A DNA stretch of 64,000 nt from an uncultured Butyricicoccus sp. (GTDB taxonomy: Bacteria; Bacillota; Clostridia; Oscillospirales; Butyricicoccaceae). Below, in pieces: positions 1 through 8,477 of the stretch. The position numbers and the translations under genes were made by a program. The stretch covers positions 1 through 64,000 of the forward strand of contig CALWUF010000057.1 of assembly GCA_944384655.1 (NCBI GenBank). Direction: 5' to 3'. Numbering within the stretch: position 1 is the first letter of the stretch; every line of letters begins with the position of its first letter. The notes under the pieces are model-generated. The model did no database searches. It was not told the origin of the DNA and saw only the letters and a program-made list of their open reading frames with translations.

Positions 1-28
1 GATACGACGGATGATCCTGTTTTGCCAT
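1..28 (-). CDS. 5' end of an unidentified gene (cut by window edge)
   Basis: An ATG at 28 on the minus strand opens a frame reading MAKQDHPSY before the window ends. It is preceded by a purine-rich ribosome binding site (GAAGGTGAAAGG) just upstream. It lies downstream of lysS in the same direction, but the lysS terminator hairpin at 54-89 sits between them. Nine residues are too few to name a product. Confidence 0.5.
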
Positions 29-53
29 GATCCTTTCACCTTCTTTCAAGGGT

Positions 54-89
54 AAAAGCCTGAACAGCTAAAAATGCTGCTCAGGCTTT
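54..89 (-). terminator. Intrinsic terminator of greA-lysS
   Basis: Inverted repeat AAAGCCTGA(G)CAGC / GCTG(T)TCAGGCTTT with a short A/T loop, ending in TTTT on the minus strand, 13 bases after the lysS stop codon. Confidence 0.75.
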
Positions 90-101
90 GCCTGATTTCA
101 G

Positions 102-1628
102 TTAGTCAAGCGGCTTCATCGTCGGGAACAGCAATACATCGCGGATAGACGCGCTGTCGGTCAGGAACATGACCAGACGGTCAATGCCCATACCCATACC
201 GCCTGTAGGCGGCATGCCATATTCCAGTGCACACAGGAAATCCTCGTCCATCATATTTGCCTCATCGTCGCCTGCATTGCGCAGTTCGACCTGACGTTCA
301 AACCGTCCGCGCTGATCGATCGGATCGTTTAATTCAGAGAATGCGTTGCACAGCTCCCGTCCATAGACAAAGCACTCAAACCGTTCCGTCAGACGCGGAT
401 CGGACGGCTTGCGCTTGGCAAGCGGGGAAATTTCAACCGGATAGTCGGTGATAAAGGTCGGTTGAATCAGATTTTCTTCAACGGTTGCATCATACACCAT
501 TGACATCAGATCGCCCCAACTCTCCTTGCCCTTTTCCGGTTCAAAGCCTGCCGCCTTGACCGCGGCGAGCGCCTGCTCACCGTCCATTGCCATGAAGTCC
601 AAACCGGAATACTGCTTGACTGCTTCCGCCATGGTCATGCGCTTCCAGCCCCGGGAGAAATCCAATTCTGTACCTTGATATACAACTTTGGTCGTACCGA
701 GTACCGTTTCACAGCAATGAATGACCATATCCTCCGTCAGATCCATCATGCCTGTATAATCGGTATATGCCTGATATACTTCGATGGTAGTGAATTCCGG
801 ATTGTGTTTGGTATCCATGCCTTCATTGCGGAAAATACGGCCGATCTCATAGACGTTTTCCATGCCGCCGACAATCAAACGCTTGAGATGCAGTTCCGTT
901 GCGATGCGCATATACATATCAATATCCAACGCATTGTGATGCGTGATAAAGGGACGCGCCGCAGCGCCGCCCGGAATCGTGTTCAGGCATGGTGTTTCAA
1001 CTTCCATAAAGCCCCGGTTGTCGAAGAAATTGCGGATCTCACGCACGATCCTGGAACGATATTCAAAGGTACGGCGCACATCCGGATTGACAATCAGATC
1101 CACATAACGGCGGCGGTATCGGATATCCGTATCCTTCAGACCATGCCACTTTTCCGGCAGCGGGCGCAGCGATTTGGACAACAGCTCCAGATCACTGACA
1201 CGGACAGAAATTTCGCCCTTCTGCGTGCGGAATACCTCACCCTCAATACCGATGATATCACCGATGTCATATTTCTTAAACTGCTTGTATTCTTCTGTGC
1301 CCAGCAGATCGCGCTTGACACACAATTGGATGCGACCATATCGGTCGGTAATATCAGAAAATGTCAGTTTGCCCATGATGCGTTTGCTCATCATACGACC
1401 TGCCAGACGGACAATTTTGCCCTCCATCTGATCAAAATGCTCTGTGATATCCGTTGTATAATTGGTGCGGTCAAAACGCACGCGCTGGAACGGATCGTCT
1501 CCCGCTTCCTGCATCGCCGCCAGCTTTGCCGTGCGGATATCATGTTCTTCCGATTCCGAATGGACCGGCTTGTTAAACTTTTTGGTCTGCTCTGACGCCT
1601 GCTGTTCAGCGGTCAGGTTCTCTTCCAT
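102..1628 (-). CDS. lysS: Lysyl-tRNA synthetase (class II)
   Basis: 508 residues, normal length for bacterial class II LysRS, which charges tRNA-Lys in the cytoplasm. After a charged N-terminal extension comes the OB-fold anticodon-binding domain (about 60-170), then the catalytic core. Motif 2 is visible as [18 protein letters not shown] and motif 3 as [15 protein letters not shown] near the C-terminus. The ATG is preceded by GAGGAGG, which fixes the start. It lies 79 bases downstream of greA, the usual Firmicutes order, and probably shares the promoter at 2240-2268, with a hairpin between the two genes that may trim or attenuate the message. Confidence 0.97.
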   Translation of the reverse strand: MEENLTAEQQASEQTKKFNKPVHSESEEHDIRTAKLAAMQEAGDDPFQRVRFDRTNYTTDITEHFDQMEGKIVRLAGRMMSKRIMGKLTFSDITDRYGRIQLCVKRDLLGTEEYKQFKKYDIGDIIGIEGEVFRTQKGEISVRVSDLELLSKSLRPLPEKWHGLKDTDIRYRRRYVDLIVNPDVRRTFEYRSRIVREIRNFFDNRGFMEVETPCLNTIPGGAAARPFITHHNALDIDMYMRIATELHLKRLIVGGMENVYEIGRIFRNEGMDTKHNPEFTTIEVYQAYTDYTGMMDLTEDMVIHCCETVLGTTKVVYQGTELDFSRGWKRMTMAEAVKQYSGLDFMAMDGEQALAAVKAAGFEPEKGKESWGDLMSMVYDATVEENLIQPTFITDYPVEISPLAKRKPSDPRLTERFECFVYGRELCNAFSELNDPIDQRGRFERQVELRNAGDDEANMMDEDFLCALEYGMPPTGGMGMGIDRLVMFLTDSASIRDVLLFPTMKPLD

Positions 1629-1653
1629 GTTTTTCCTCCTCTATTTACAGTAC

Positions 1654-1699
1654 AAAAGGACTGTCCGCCCTCCAAAGCCGGACAGGCGAACAGCCTTTT
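1654..1699 (-). terminator. greA-lysS intercistronic hairpin/terminator
   Basis: Nested inverted repeat: inner stem CTGTCCG/CGGACAG and outer stem AAAAGG/CCTTTT, with TTTTG following on the minus strand. It lies entirely in the 79-base gap between greA and lysS and could terminate part of the greA transcripts. Confidence 0.55.
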
Positions 1700-1707
1700 T
1701 TTCTATG

Positions 1708-2184
1708 TTACTTGATGATTTCTGTAATCTTAAATTGAACCGTAGTCTCATTCGGTGCGATAACGTCGACAATATCGCCGACCTTATGACCGAGAACTGC
1801 CTTGCCAAATGGGGATTCATCAGAAATTTTACCGTCCATCGGATCGGCTTCCTGTGAACCGACGAAGTGATATTCTTCCTCTTCATCAAATTCCAGATCG
1901 AGCACCTTGAATCGGCAGCCCGGTGAAACCTCATCCTTTGCATACATGTCCTCAGAGATGATGACGGCATTGGCAATGATGGTTTCCAACTCCGCGATGC
2001 GGGATGCAACCTTACCCTGTTCATTTTTCGCCTCATCATACTCGGCATTCTCCGACAGGTCGCCAAACGAACGAGCTTCTTTAATCTGCTCTGCAACCTC
2101 CTGCATGCGGACAGTTTTTAAATATTCCAGCTCATCTTTGAGCTTATCCAAGTTCTCCTGTGTCAGTTTGAACTCTTGCTTCAT
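1708..2184 (-). CDS. greA: Transcription elongation factor GreA
   Basis: 158 residues, the standard GreA length. GreA enters the secondary channel of backtracked RNA polymerase and stimulates cleavage of the nascent 3' end. The N-terminal coiled coil carries the acidic-tip segment [12 protein letters not shown], with the conserved Asp and Glu; the C-terminal half is the FKBP-like domain ending in [11 protein letters not shown] longer frame starts 12 codons upstream, but GAGGAA lies seven bases before the ATG at 2184, so MKQEFKLT is preferred. It is first in an operon with lysS behind a consensus promoter. Confidence 0.95.
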   Translation of the reverse strand: MKQEFKLTQENLDKLKDELEYLKTVRMQEVAEQIKEARSFGDLSENAEYDEAKNEQGKVASRIAELETIIANAVIISEDMYAKDEVSPGCRFKVLDLEFDEEEEYHFVGSQEADPMDGKISDESPFGKAVLGHKVGDIVDVIAPNETTVQFKITEIIK

Positions 2185-2239
2185 GGCCGATTCCTCACAA
2201 TATATTACAAATTTTAGCACCTAAGCTATGTTACATCCC

Positions 2240-2268
2240 ATTATATAAACCCGTTTCTGTGATGTCAA
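2240..2268 (-). promoter_or_regulatory. Sigma-A promoter for greA-lysS
   Basis: Consensus TTGACA (2263-2268), exactly 17 bases, then TATAAT (2240-2245) on the minus strand. The greA start codon follows about 55 bases downstream. Confidence 0.85.
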
Positions 2269-2298
2269 GCACAGGTTTTGCATGCCGTATGAAATTTA

Positions 2299-3492
2299 TC
2301 ACGATTTTAAAGCGTCGATTGCCGCCTGGAGCTGGTCGTCTTCCCCATCTTCCAGCACATAAAACCGTTCCATCTTATCCTCGCTCAGACTGACTTCCAC
2401 GTCCGGCGTGACGCCCTTGTCAATCAGACTTTCGCCCTTCGGTGTATAATAGCAATGCGTTGAGATGTTCAGGCAACCGCCGTCGGACAATTCAAACCCC
2501 TGTTGCGAATAGCCTTTGCCGCACGTCTGTTCACCGATGACTTCCGCCTTATCATATTCCTGCAACGCTGCCGCAAAAAATTCGGCCGCACTGTAGGACT
2601 CTTCATTGACCATCACTGCCATTGGCAGATTCAATTCCTCCGCATCTGATGTATAGGTTTCCGTTTCACCTTGTTTGTCTTTCAGCGAAATGATATCGCC
2701 CTCTGGCAGCAATGCATCGAGCGATTCAACCAATGCGGTCAACCTGCCGCCGGGATTGTTGCGCAGGTCAAAAATCAAGGCCTCCGCCCCCGCCTCTGTC
2801 ATCTCGTCCAATGCATCGAGGAATTGTTCATCCGTCTGATCGGTAAACTGTTCTATACAGATATACCCGATGTTGTCCTCCAACATGCGTGCAGTGACGT
2901 GAATCTGTTCATATTCCTGCCGCGTCACCGAGATATCTGAACTGCTGCCGGTTTGATATGCATCAACCGTCAATGTCACACGCTTGCCTTCTTCACCAAG
3001 GATGGCATCCACAGCCCCCTGATAGCCACCCAGCGCATCGATGGTCTTCCCATCCACGGCAGTGATCTCGTCATACGGTCCGATGCCCGCATCTTCCGCA
3101 GGCGAACCGTGCGCAACCGATTCCACATACAGCACCGTACTCCCATCGTCCGTTGTCTTTTCGCTGACGGTCACGCCGATGCCAACTGTGCTGTCCGCCG
3201 CCGAGTCCAGATAGCTCTGATAATATTCCTCTGTCATATAACTCGTCCAGCGGTCACCCAGTCCTTCCGCATAACCAGTCAGCACATAATCGCGCACATT
3301 GTCCATATCATATTCACCGACAAAGTAGTTGTCAACAATTTCCTGCATCTCTTCCAGTGAATCATACACTTCCGTCAGCGAATTGTCAGGACGCGCGATA
3401 TCATATACTACCAGCCCAGTCACAAGGCTGCATGTCACAGCCGTCATGACACCCACAGCGACTGCACGCTGCAGGGATACCGAATGTTTCAT
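2299..3492 (-). CDS. S41 family C-terminal processing peptidase
   Basis: 397 residues. A single N-terminal membrane anchor (about 8-30) is followed by a helical region, a PDZ domain (about 100-180) and the S41 catalytic domain. The serine lies in EESYSAAEFF and the general-base lysine in TCGKGYSQQG, the CtpA arrangement. The enzyme should sit outside the membrane and cut C-terminal ends of envelope proteins. The ATG at 3492 is chosen because AAAGGAG precedes it; the frame extends 34 codons further upstream without support. It lies downstream of a CdaR-like regulator and a 30-residue membrane peptide, with a terminator hairpin in between, so it may have its own promoter. The substrate is unknown. 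Confidence 0.9.
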   Translation of the reverse strand: MKHSVSLQRAVAVGVMTAVTCSLVTGLVVYDIARPDNSLTEVYDSLEEMQEIVDNYFVGEYDMDNVRDYVLTGYAEGLGDRWTSYMTEEYYQSYLDSAADSTVGIGVTVSEKTTDDGSTVLYVESVAHGSPAEDAGIGPYDEITAVDGKTIDALGGYQGAVDAILGEEGKRVTLTVDAYQTGSSSDISVTRQEYEQIHVTARMLEDNIGYICIEQFTDQTDEQFLDALDEMTEAGAEALIFDLRNNPGGRLTALVESLDALLPEGDIISLKDKQGETETYTSDAEELNLPMAVMVNEESYSAAEFFAAALQEYDKAEVIGEQTCGKGYSQQGFELSDGGCLNISTHCYYTPKGESLIDKGVTPDVEVSLSEDKMERFYVLEDGEDDQLQAAIDALKS

Positions 3493-3552
3493 AACTTGCT
3501 CCTTTCTGTCCGGGATGGCATCTGTGCCGCCGGACACACTACAAAAAGAATA

Positions 3553-3572
3553 CCGCAGGACCAAGCCTGCGG
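3553..3572 (-). terminator. Terminator between the small peptide gene and the S41 peptidase
   Basis: Perfect stem CCGCAGG/CCTGCGG with a six-base loop, followed on the minus strand by TATTCTTTTTG. T-rich sequence also flanks the other side (GTTTTTTTC on plus). Confidence 0.65.
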
Positions 3573-3612
3573 CAACTGTTTTTTTCAAGTTCACAAAAAT
3601 ATCGATTTCCGG

Positions 3613-3705
3613 TCACAAAAGCACGGACAGCGAACTGAGAATCATGAGCAACGCCATCGCAAGTGCAACAATCGCGACCACACGTTTTGTGGTTGTAGGT
3701 TTCAT
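3613..3705 (-). CDS. Single-span membrane peptide, 30 residues
   Basis: An ATG at 3705 (or the in-frame TTG just before it at 3708) opens MKPTTTKRVVAIVALAMALL and continues for ten more residues to a TGA. A short basic N-terminus is followed by a hydrophobic stretch from about residue 9 to the end, a textbook single transmembrane span. AGGAG lies 9 bases before the TTG and 12 before the ATG. The gene begins about 20 bases after the stop of the CdaR-like regulator, so it is probably the second gene of that operon, and the terminator at 3553-3572 follows it. I do not recognise a family. Size and layout (basic end plus one span) resemble the Prli42 stressosome peptide of Listeria, but that is only a resemblance. 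Confidence 0.6.
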   Translation of the reverse strand: MKPTTTKRVVAIVALAMALLMILSSLSVLL

Positions 3706-3726
3706 CAATCGGTTCAACTCCTGAGA

Positions 3727-4824
3727 TTACGGCTGAATGCGTCCTTCTTCGCGCGAAGCCAGATACTTGCGCACCATGAGAGCCACCTTAAAGACGATTG
3801 CATGATCAAATTCGCGCAGATCCAGACCAGTCAATTTTTTGATCTTTTCCAGGCGATAGACCAGTGTATTTCTGTGGACGAACAGCTTGCGCGACGTCTC
3901 GGACACGTTCAAATTGTTTTCAAAGAATTTCTGAATGGTAAACAGGGTTTCCTGATCGAGGGCATCAATCGATCCCTTTTTAAAGATTTCGCTGAGGAAC
4001 ATCTCACATAGCGTGGTGGGCAACTGATAAATCAATCGACCCAAACCCAGGTTTTCATAATTGACGATGGTCTTTTCATCCTCAAAGACCATACCGACTT
4101 CCAATGCCACCTGTGCTTCTTTATACGACTTGGCGATGTCCTTGAGCTGCATGGATACGGTACCGATACCGATGAGGCATTTGATCTGAATTTCATTGTC
4201 CAGCGTCTCTTCTACGCCCTTTGCAATTTTGTACAGCTCTTTGACGTCGGTTGTCGCCTTGACTTCCTTGACCAGCACGATATCCGTTTCATTGATGTGC
4301 AGGACAAAATCTTTCTGTTTATCCGGGAACAGACCCTGAATGACGTCGAGTGCGGCCACATCTGCATGCTCTTCCTGGCGGATCAGGAAGACTGCACGGG
4401 GCGTATCGCCTTCAAAATGCAGCTCACGCGATTTGATATAGATATCACCCGGCAGGATGTTATCCATAATAATATTTTTGACGAAGGTTGCCTTGTCATG
4501 TTTTTCGTCATACAATGTCTTGATATTGCTGATTGCTATGGTTGCCATCGCGCAGATGCTGCGGGCATTTTCGTCCTCGCCGTGCACAAAAACCGCATAT
4601 TCAAAACGGGTCGCGCGGTCTGCTACCGGGCGATACGTATAGCCGCCAAAGCGGATCATGTCGCCCACATAGGACAGCTCTGCCGCCGCATCCTCCCGCA
4701 TTTCTCCGATGCGCTTGAGATCGGTACAGGCAACAACCGCACCGCTCGCATTGATGATGCCAATGGTACGATCCACAGCTTCCTTCATCTGCAAAATAAT
4801 CGATTGAAACATTCTTGATGCCAT
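3727..4824 (-). CDS. CdaR/PucR-family transcriptional regulator
   Basis: 365 residues. The N-terminal third (about 1-130) has the layout of a sugar-diacid recognition/GAF-like sensing domain, the middle is a GGDEF-like CdaR region, and the C-terminus is the PucR helix-turn-helix: KKFFENNLNVSETSRKLF then HRNTLVYRLEKIKKLTGLDL. This HTH sits at the very end of the protein in CdaR and PucR regulators. The effector is not known. A -10-like TACAAT lies at 4933-4938 in the 204-base upstream gap. The next gene downstream is the 30-residue membrane peptide, then an S41 protease. Confidence 0.85.
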   Translation of the reverse strand: MASRMFQSIILQMKEAVDRTIGIINASGAVVACTDLKRIGEMREDAAAELSYVGDMIRFGGYTYRPVADRATRFEYAVFVHGEDENARSICAMATIAISNIKTLYDEKHDKATFVKNIIMDNILPGDIYIKSRELHFEGDTPRAVFLIRQEEHADVAALDVIQGLFPDKQKDFVLHINETDIVLVKEVKATTDVKELYKIAKGVEETLDNEIQIKCLIGIGTVSMQLKDIAKSYKEAQVALEVGMVFEDEKTIVNYENLGLGRLIYQLPTTLCEMFLSEIFKKGSIDALDQETLFTIQKFFENNLNVSETSRKLFVHRNTLVYRLEKIKKLTGLDLREFDHAIVFKVALMVRKYLASREEGRIQP

Positions 4825-5028
4825 CTTTCCTTCACCCTTCTTTACGTATCACTGATCTGTCCGCGCATTCGTGTCCGCACACGGAATAGAAACATTACCA
4901 ATCACTCCGCCGTCATGCCATTGATTTCTTCCATTGTAACACAAATCGACAGAAATTTGTACAAATTTTTTTGCGTTTCTTTGTGAATTTTCCCCTATGT
5001 AACCGTAGAGGTAAAATTTTCCTATCTT

Positions 5029-5757
5029 TCAGTCAAAACCGGTGCGCAGCAACGCAATCTCATCCGGTCTGAGCGGTCGCCATTGCCCCGGCTGCAATGC
5101 GGGATCGAGAGGAAGAGACCCTTCTGCAACACGCCGAAGCGTCAGAACTGGTGCGCCGCGTGCAGCGAGCATACGCCGTACCTGATGATATTTCCCTTCA
5201 CATACCGTCACTGCAACATAGGAATGCCCATCGTGCACCGCCCGGATCTCCAGCTTTGCAGGACGGCAGATTGTGCCGTCACGCAGGGTCAATCCAGATA
5301 CAAATGCATCGATATCCGCCTGTCCAAGCACGCCATCCGTCTCCGCTTCATAGACCTTTTGCACCTGCCGGCGCGGCGAGGTGAGTGCATGTCCGAGTGC
5401 ACCGTCATCCGTCAGAAGCAACAGTCCGGACGTATCCTTATCCAATCGGCCCACAGGGAACACGCCGCGCGCACGATAGGTCTCCGGCAACAGATCCAGA
5501 ACGGTTTTTTGTTCCCGGTCTTCCGTTGCGGACAGCACACCGAGCGGCTTATGGAGCATGAGATAGACATGTTCCTCATATCCCACCGGTTCACCACGGA
5601 ACGTAAGGCGGCAGTGCTCCGGGTCAATTTTGCGCGATGCATCGCGGCATATCTCACCATTCACTGTGACCGCACCATTTTTGGCCGCTGCGACTGCCTG
5701 TTTGCGGGAGCACAGCCCCATATTCGCCAGAAGCCTGTCAATGCGTTGAACGGGCAT
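5029..5757 (-). CDS. rsuA: RsuA-type 16S rRNA pseudouridine synthase
   Basis: 242 residues. An N-terminal S4 RNA-binding domain (IDRLLANMGLCSRKQAVAA) is followed by the RsuA/RluB/E/F catalytic domain. The catalytic aspartate is in GRLDKDTSGLLLLT, and the conserved EGKYHQVRRML motif lies near the end. The likely reaction is uridine-to-pseudouridine conversion in small-subunit rRNA, by analogy with RsuA at position 516; the exact target is inferred. The start at 5757 is supported by GGGAGG; the frame extends six codons upstream. A promoter is visible at 5787-5815. Confidence 0.88.
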   Translation of the reverse strand: MPVQRIDRLLANMGLCSRKQAVAAAKNGAVTVNGEICRDASRKIDPEHCRLTFRGEPVGYEEHVYLMLHKPLGVLSATEDREQKTVLDLLPETYRARGVFPVGRLDKDTSGLLLLTDDGALGHALTSPRRQVQKVYEAETDGVLGQADIDAFVSGLTLRDGTICRPAKLEIRAVHDGHSYVAVTVCEGKYHQVRRMLAARGAPVLTLRRVAEGSLPLDPALQPGQWRPLRPDEIALLRTGFD

Positions 5758-5786
5758 AGCACCGCCTCCCCTCACAGTTTTTCATT

Positions 5787-5815
5787 ATTGTAACACTTTT
5801 GTGACATTTGCACAA
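5787..5815 (-). promoter_or_regulatory. Promoter for the rsuA-like gene
   Basis: TTGTGC (5810-5815), 17-base spacer, TACAAT (5787-5792) on the minus strand, about 30 bases before the start codon at 5757. Confidence 0.6.
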
Positions 5816-5835
5816 GAGCCATTTGCAAAATTACA

Positions 5836-5863
5836 AAAGCAGGCGATCGTTTCCGCCTGCTTT
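5836..5863 (-). terminator. Terminator after the DUF4830 gene
   Basis: Perfect 10-bp stem AAAGCAGGCG/CGCCTGCTTT, followed on the minus strand by TTTTGTAATTTT. It also insulates the rsuA promoter from upstream transcription. Confidence 0.8.
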
Positions 5864-5899
5864 GTGGTTAAAAATAGCAAATATATTGTGTTTTTACGG

Positions 5900-6469
5900 T
5901 CAACTTCCGTCGGATTTGTTCGTCGTATTTGTGGAATCTGTATCCGTTTCCGGATGATCCATCAATCCGCGTGTAAATCCTCCGTCGATTTTCATCGAAG
6001 AAATATCACCTGCGACGACATTTCCGCGATAAATCAAAAGCTCTGCAATCACATCTGTGCCGTCTGGATAATTGGTGACGGTATAGGTGACCTGTTTGAC
6101 ACGCTTTCCCTTCAGTTTTTCCAAGTCAAACCCCTGTTTGGCCTGCAAATCGGCATAGGTCTGATACGTTTCATCAAATTCTTCCGGAATAATCACCTCA
6201 CGGATTGTACAGGAAGAGGCGTCTACCTCCCAGCCGCATGCGCTCAGATAGGCCACGCGCGCCTCATTGGTCAGCGCAAGTGTAGACACGGTTTGTTCCG
6301 TTTGCTCCACCTGTTCCGCTGAACCTTCTACCACTTCATCCTGCGCACCCAGCGCTGCCACATCACCTGCCAGCCCTGCTGCCGCTCCGACCGCCAACAG
6401 CACTGCCGCCAATGCCGCTGCGCCCAGCACCAACTTCTGTTTTGAAAGCTTTGCCGTTATGATAAACAT
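5900..6469 (-). CDS. DUF4830-type membrane-anchored protein
   Basis: 189 residues. The N-terminus has a basic stretch and one membrane span (about 10-33), then an acidic linker, then a soluble domain running from NEARVAYLSACGWEVD through EFDETYQTYADLQAKQGFDL to VTYTVTNYPDG. This pattern matches my recollection of DUF4830, a clostridial family of unknown function. The domain probably faces outside the membrane. The start at 6469 is chosen because GAGGAG precedes it and the anchor begins there; over 100 upstream codons in frame have no coding character. It ends in a Thr/Ser/Asp-rich tail. Confidence 0.75.
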   Translation of the reverse strand: MFIITAKLSKQKLVLGAAALAAVLLAVGAAAGLAGDVAALGAQDEVVEGSAEQVEQTEQTVSTLALTNEARVAYLSACGWEVDASSCTIREVIIPEEFDETYQTYADLQAKQGFDLEKLKGKRVKQVTYTVTNYPDGTDVIAELLIYRGNVVAGDISSMKIDGGFTRGLMDHPETDTDSTNTTNKSDGS

Positions 6470-6567
6470 ATGTCCCGCTCCTCGCCGTCTGATGTATCTG
6501 GTACAACCTATGCGATCCGACCGTCCGGTATTCCCTCGTGTGTTTGTTTCCCAAAAGAAACGCACAA

Positions 6568-6600
6568 AAAATCTCTCAGACCATCCGGCTTGAGAGATTT
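6568..6600 (-). terminator. Terminator after the alpha/beta hydrolase
   Basis: Stem AAATCTCTCA/TGAGAGATTT with a loop of about 11 bases, followed by TTTTTTG on the minus strand. Confidence 0.8.
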
Positions 6601-6605
6601 CTCCG

Positions 6606-7280
6606 CTATACTTTTTGCCCCTCTGCACGCACGCGTGAACAGAATTGAAAAATGTCGCTGCACACAGCAAGCACAGCACGGCTGGTGAGCACATCATGTC
6701 CACCCTCGGGATAAAAACGCACATTCTTATCCGGCATATGCAGCAATTTGAACAGTTCATCTGCATTGGACGGACTGCACACACAATCATCCAATGTCTG
6801 CAATATCAGCGCCGGGCACATGACGCCCTGAACGCCCCGTTCCCGTGTATCCTGCGCCAGGCGGCGCAATTGATGCCGTCCGCGCGGCTGCTGGAATACA
6901 CCGAGCATACGTGATTTCAAATCGACTTCAAAAATACGATTCAACTCTTTTCCGCTGCGCAGCTGCGCAGCGGGCGTATTGACAAACACAATGGCTGCCG
7001 GGTTCAAGTCAAGCAGGTGTATGAGCAGCATACCGCCGAGCGACAGCCCAATCAGTGCAATCCGCCGATATCGCTTGCGCAGGGCGAGATATTCCATGCG
7101 GATGCCATGGATCCAATGTTCCTGATCCACCCGCAGCGTTTCTGTTCCGGAAGGCGTGGTCAGGAATGCATCCATGCCGCTGTCACACAGATGATCGCGT
7201 AAAATGACGCCGGACTGATAGCCCGCACCAAAGCCGCTGATAATCAGACAGCAAAAGTCTCGTTTTGTTTCATTCGGCAC
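6606..7280 (-). CDS. Alpha/beta hydrolase (esterase/lipase-like)
   Basis: 224 residues. The fold is recognised from the N-terminal strand and oxyanion region (CCLIISGFGAGYQSG), the nucleophile elbow GLSLGG with Ser in G-x-S-x-G, an acid in ILQTLDDCV and the histidine in PEGGHDVLT. This resembles bacterial carboxylesterases and monoacylglycerol lipases; the substrate is unknown. The start is taken as GTG at 7280, because GGAGG lies nine bases upstream; an ATG 30 codons further up lacks a ribosome binding site. A GC hairpin with five Ts (7328-7347) in the leader might attenuate it. Confidence 0.8.
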   Translation of the reverse strand: MPNETKRDFCCLIISGFGAGYQSGVILRDHLCDSGMDAFLTTPSGTETLRVDQEHWIHGIRMEYLALRKRYRRIALIGLSLGGMLLIHLLDLNPAAIVFVNTPAAQLRSGKELNRIFEVDLKSRMLGVFQQPRGRHQLRRLAQDTRERGVQGVMCPALILQTLDDCVCSPSNADELFKLLHMPDKNVRFYPEGGHDVLTSRAVLAVCSDIFQFCSRVRAEGQKV

Positions 7281-7820
7281 GTTTGATTTTCCTCCACAAA
7301 TGTTAAGTCGTATTGCGCACGCTGCGCAAAAAGCGGGATGCGCCCGCCGTCGCAAACCAGCGCGTATCATCCCACGGTTTTTATTGTATCATATACTGCT
7401 GTCAATTGAAATGAACAATGCGTGAACAATTCAACAACATTTTGGTTACAAAATGTGCAAAAAGCCTGTATTTCTGCAAATAAATCGGTCAAATTTGTTG
7501 TATTTGTTCAAACTCTTCCTATTCCGGCTCACACCCGGTCCGCTGACAGCGGCAAAAAATTTCCTGAGCTGTTTTATAAGGAAAAAAAGATGAGATCATA
7601 TCGTTTTCCCATATTCTTTATTTACAAATTGCAAAATTTAATATTGCACAATATCGCATCGCAATAATTGTCGCTTTTTTCCATTGAATTTTTCTTTTAT
7701 TGATATTTATTATAATATTATCATATTATGATAAAAAACAAACTGATCCCTATCTTTATATTTTACCTGTAATTTATGTATCAGCCCCATTTGATCTGAC
7801 CCATAAAGGAGGGATCCGCT
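7281..7820. other. Divergent intergenic region, no gene seen
   Basis: 540 bases between the minus-strand hydrolase and the plus-strand lipoprotein gene. Left part: hydrolase leader with hairpin GCGGG/CCCGC plus TTTTT (7328-7347, minus) and a weak promoter (TACAAT at 7383-7388, poor -35 at 7406-7411). Right part: very A+T-rich from about 7570, with several overlapping -10-like hexamers (TTGATA 7700-7705, TATTAT 7724-7729) that probably drive the lipoprotein gene. An 81-codon frame at 7422-7667 lacks a ribosome binding site and coding character. Confidence 0.5.
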
Positions 7821-8420
7821 ATGAAATCAACCGCTTTTATCCACCGTTTGTCCCTTGTCAGCCTGCTGCTGGTATCCCTGTTGCTGTCCGGCTGTGCAAA
7901 CACGGATACGCCGGACAATACGGACGATTCCGCCACTGCGGTGCGCTCAGAGGGATATGAGTTCGATGTTTTGGACGCCGGTCAATACGAAACCATCCTG
8001 GTGGAGGAAGCGGGCGTCCCGCAGGACCTCGCGCAATGCATCGCGACAGAACACTTCGCCAAATGGGACATCGACACATCCCAGCCCGCCGGCAGCGGCG
8101 CATATCAGCTCGTGCGCTATGTCCGCTATACCCATCCCGACGACCTGACGCAATACGGCGTCTGCTCCGGCTTTATCGCGGTGATGACAACGGGAGATTC
8201 TCCCGTCTTTGAAGAGGTCACCTACCGGTATACCGCCGTGCCCGCAACCGACGTCTCGTACACCTTTGAACTGGGCGCAAGCTCTGCGGTCATGACCAGC
8301 GATACCACCGTTGCCGTCAATACAAACGGCAATATCGTCACCTCATCGGACGGCAAAATCCAGCGGCATGAGGTAGAATGGTACGAAACCGTTGACCTGG
8401 ATGAGATGCAGCCCAAATAA
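7821..8420 (+). CDS. Lipoprotein of unknown function
   Basis: 199 residues. The signal peptide ends in a lipobox LLSGC with the lipidated cysteine at residue 25, then an Asp/Thr/Asn-rich linker and a globular domain rich in beta-strand-like segments. The protein should be anchored on the outer face of the membrane. AAAGGAGGG precedes the ATG. It stands alone, with its own A+T-rich upstream region and a strong terminator shared with the convergent aspS. I do not recognise a family. Confidence 0.75.
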   Translation: MKSTAFIHRLSLVSLLLVSLLLSGCANTDTPDNTDDSATAVRSEGYEFDVLDAGQYETILVEEAGVPQDLAQCIATEHFAKWDIDTSQPAGSGAYQLVRYVRYTHPDDLTQYGVCSGFIAVMTTGDSPVFEEVTYRYTAVPATDVSYTFELGASSAVMTSDTTVAVNTNGNIVTSSDGKIQRHEVEWYETVDLDEMQPK

Positions 8421-8436
8421 CCCCCATATCCCCATC

Positions 8437-8471
8437 AAAAAAAGCGTTTCCCTGGGCGGAAACGCTTTTTT
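8437..8471. terminator. Bidirectional terminator between lipoprotein gene and aspS
   Basis: AAAAAAGCGTTTCC/GGAAACGCTTTTTT with a short GC loop. It gives a T-run on both strands and separates two convergent genes. Confidence 0.9.
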
Positions 8472-8477
8472 CATGCA

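Noticed and set aside
675..1595. 306-codon plus-strand frame opposite lysS
   Set aside because: Exactly antisense to a clear tRNA synthetase, with no ribosome binding site and no recognisable product.
7422..7667. 81-codon plus-strand frame in the 7.3-7.8 kb gap
   Set aside because: No ribosome binding site and no coding character; it covers A+T-rich regulatory sequence.
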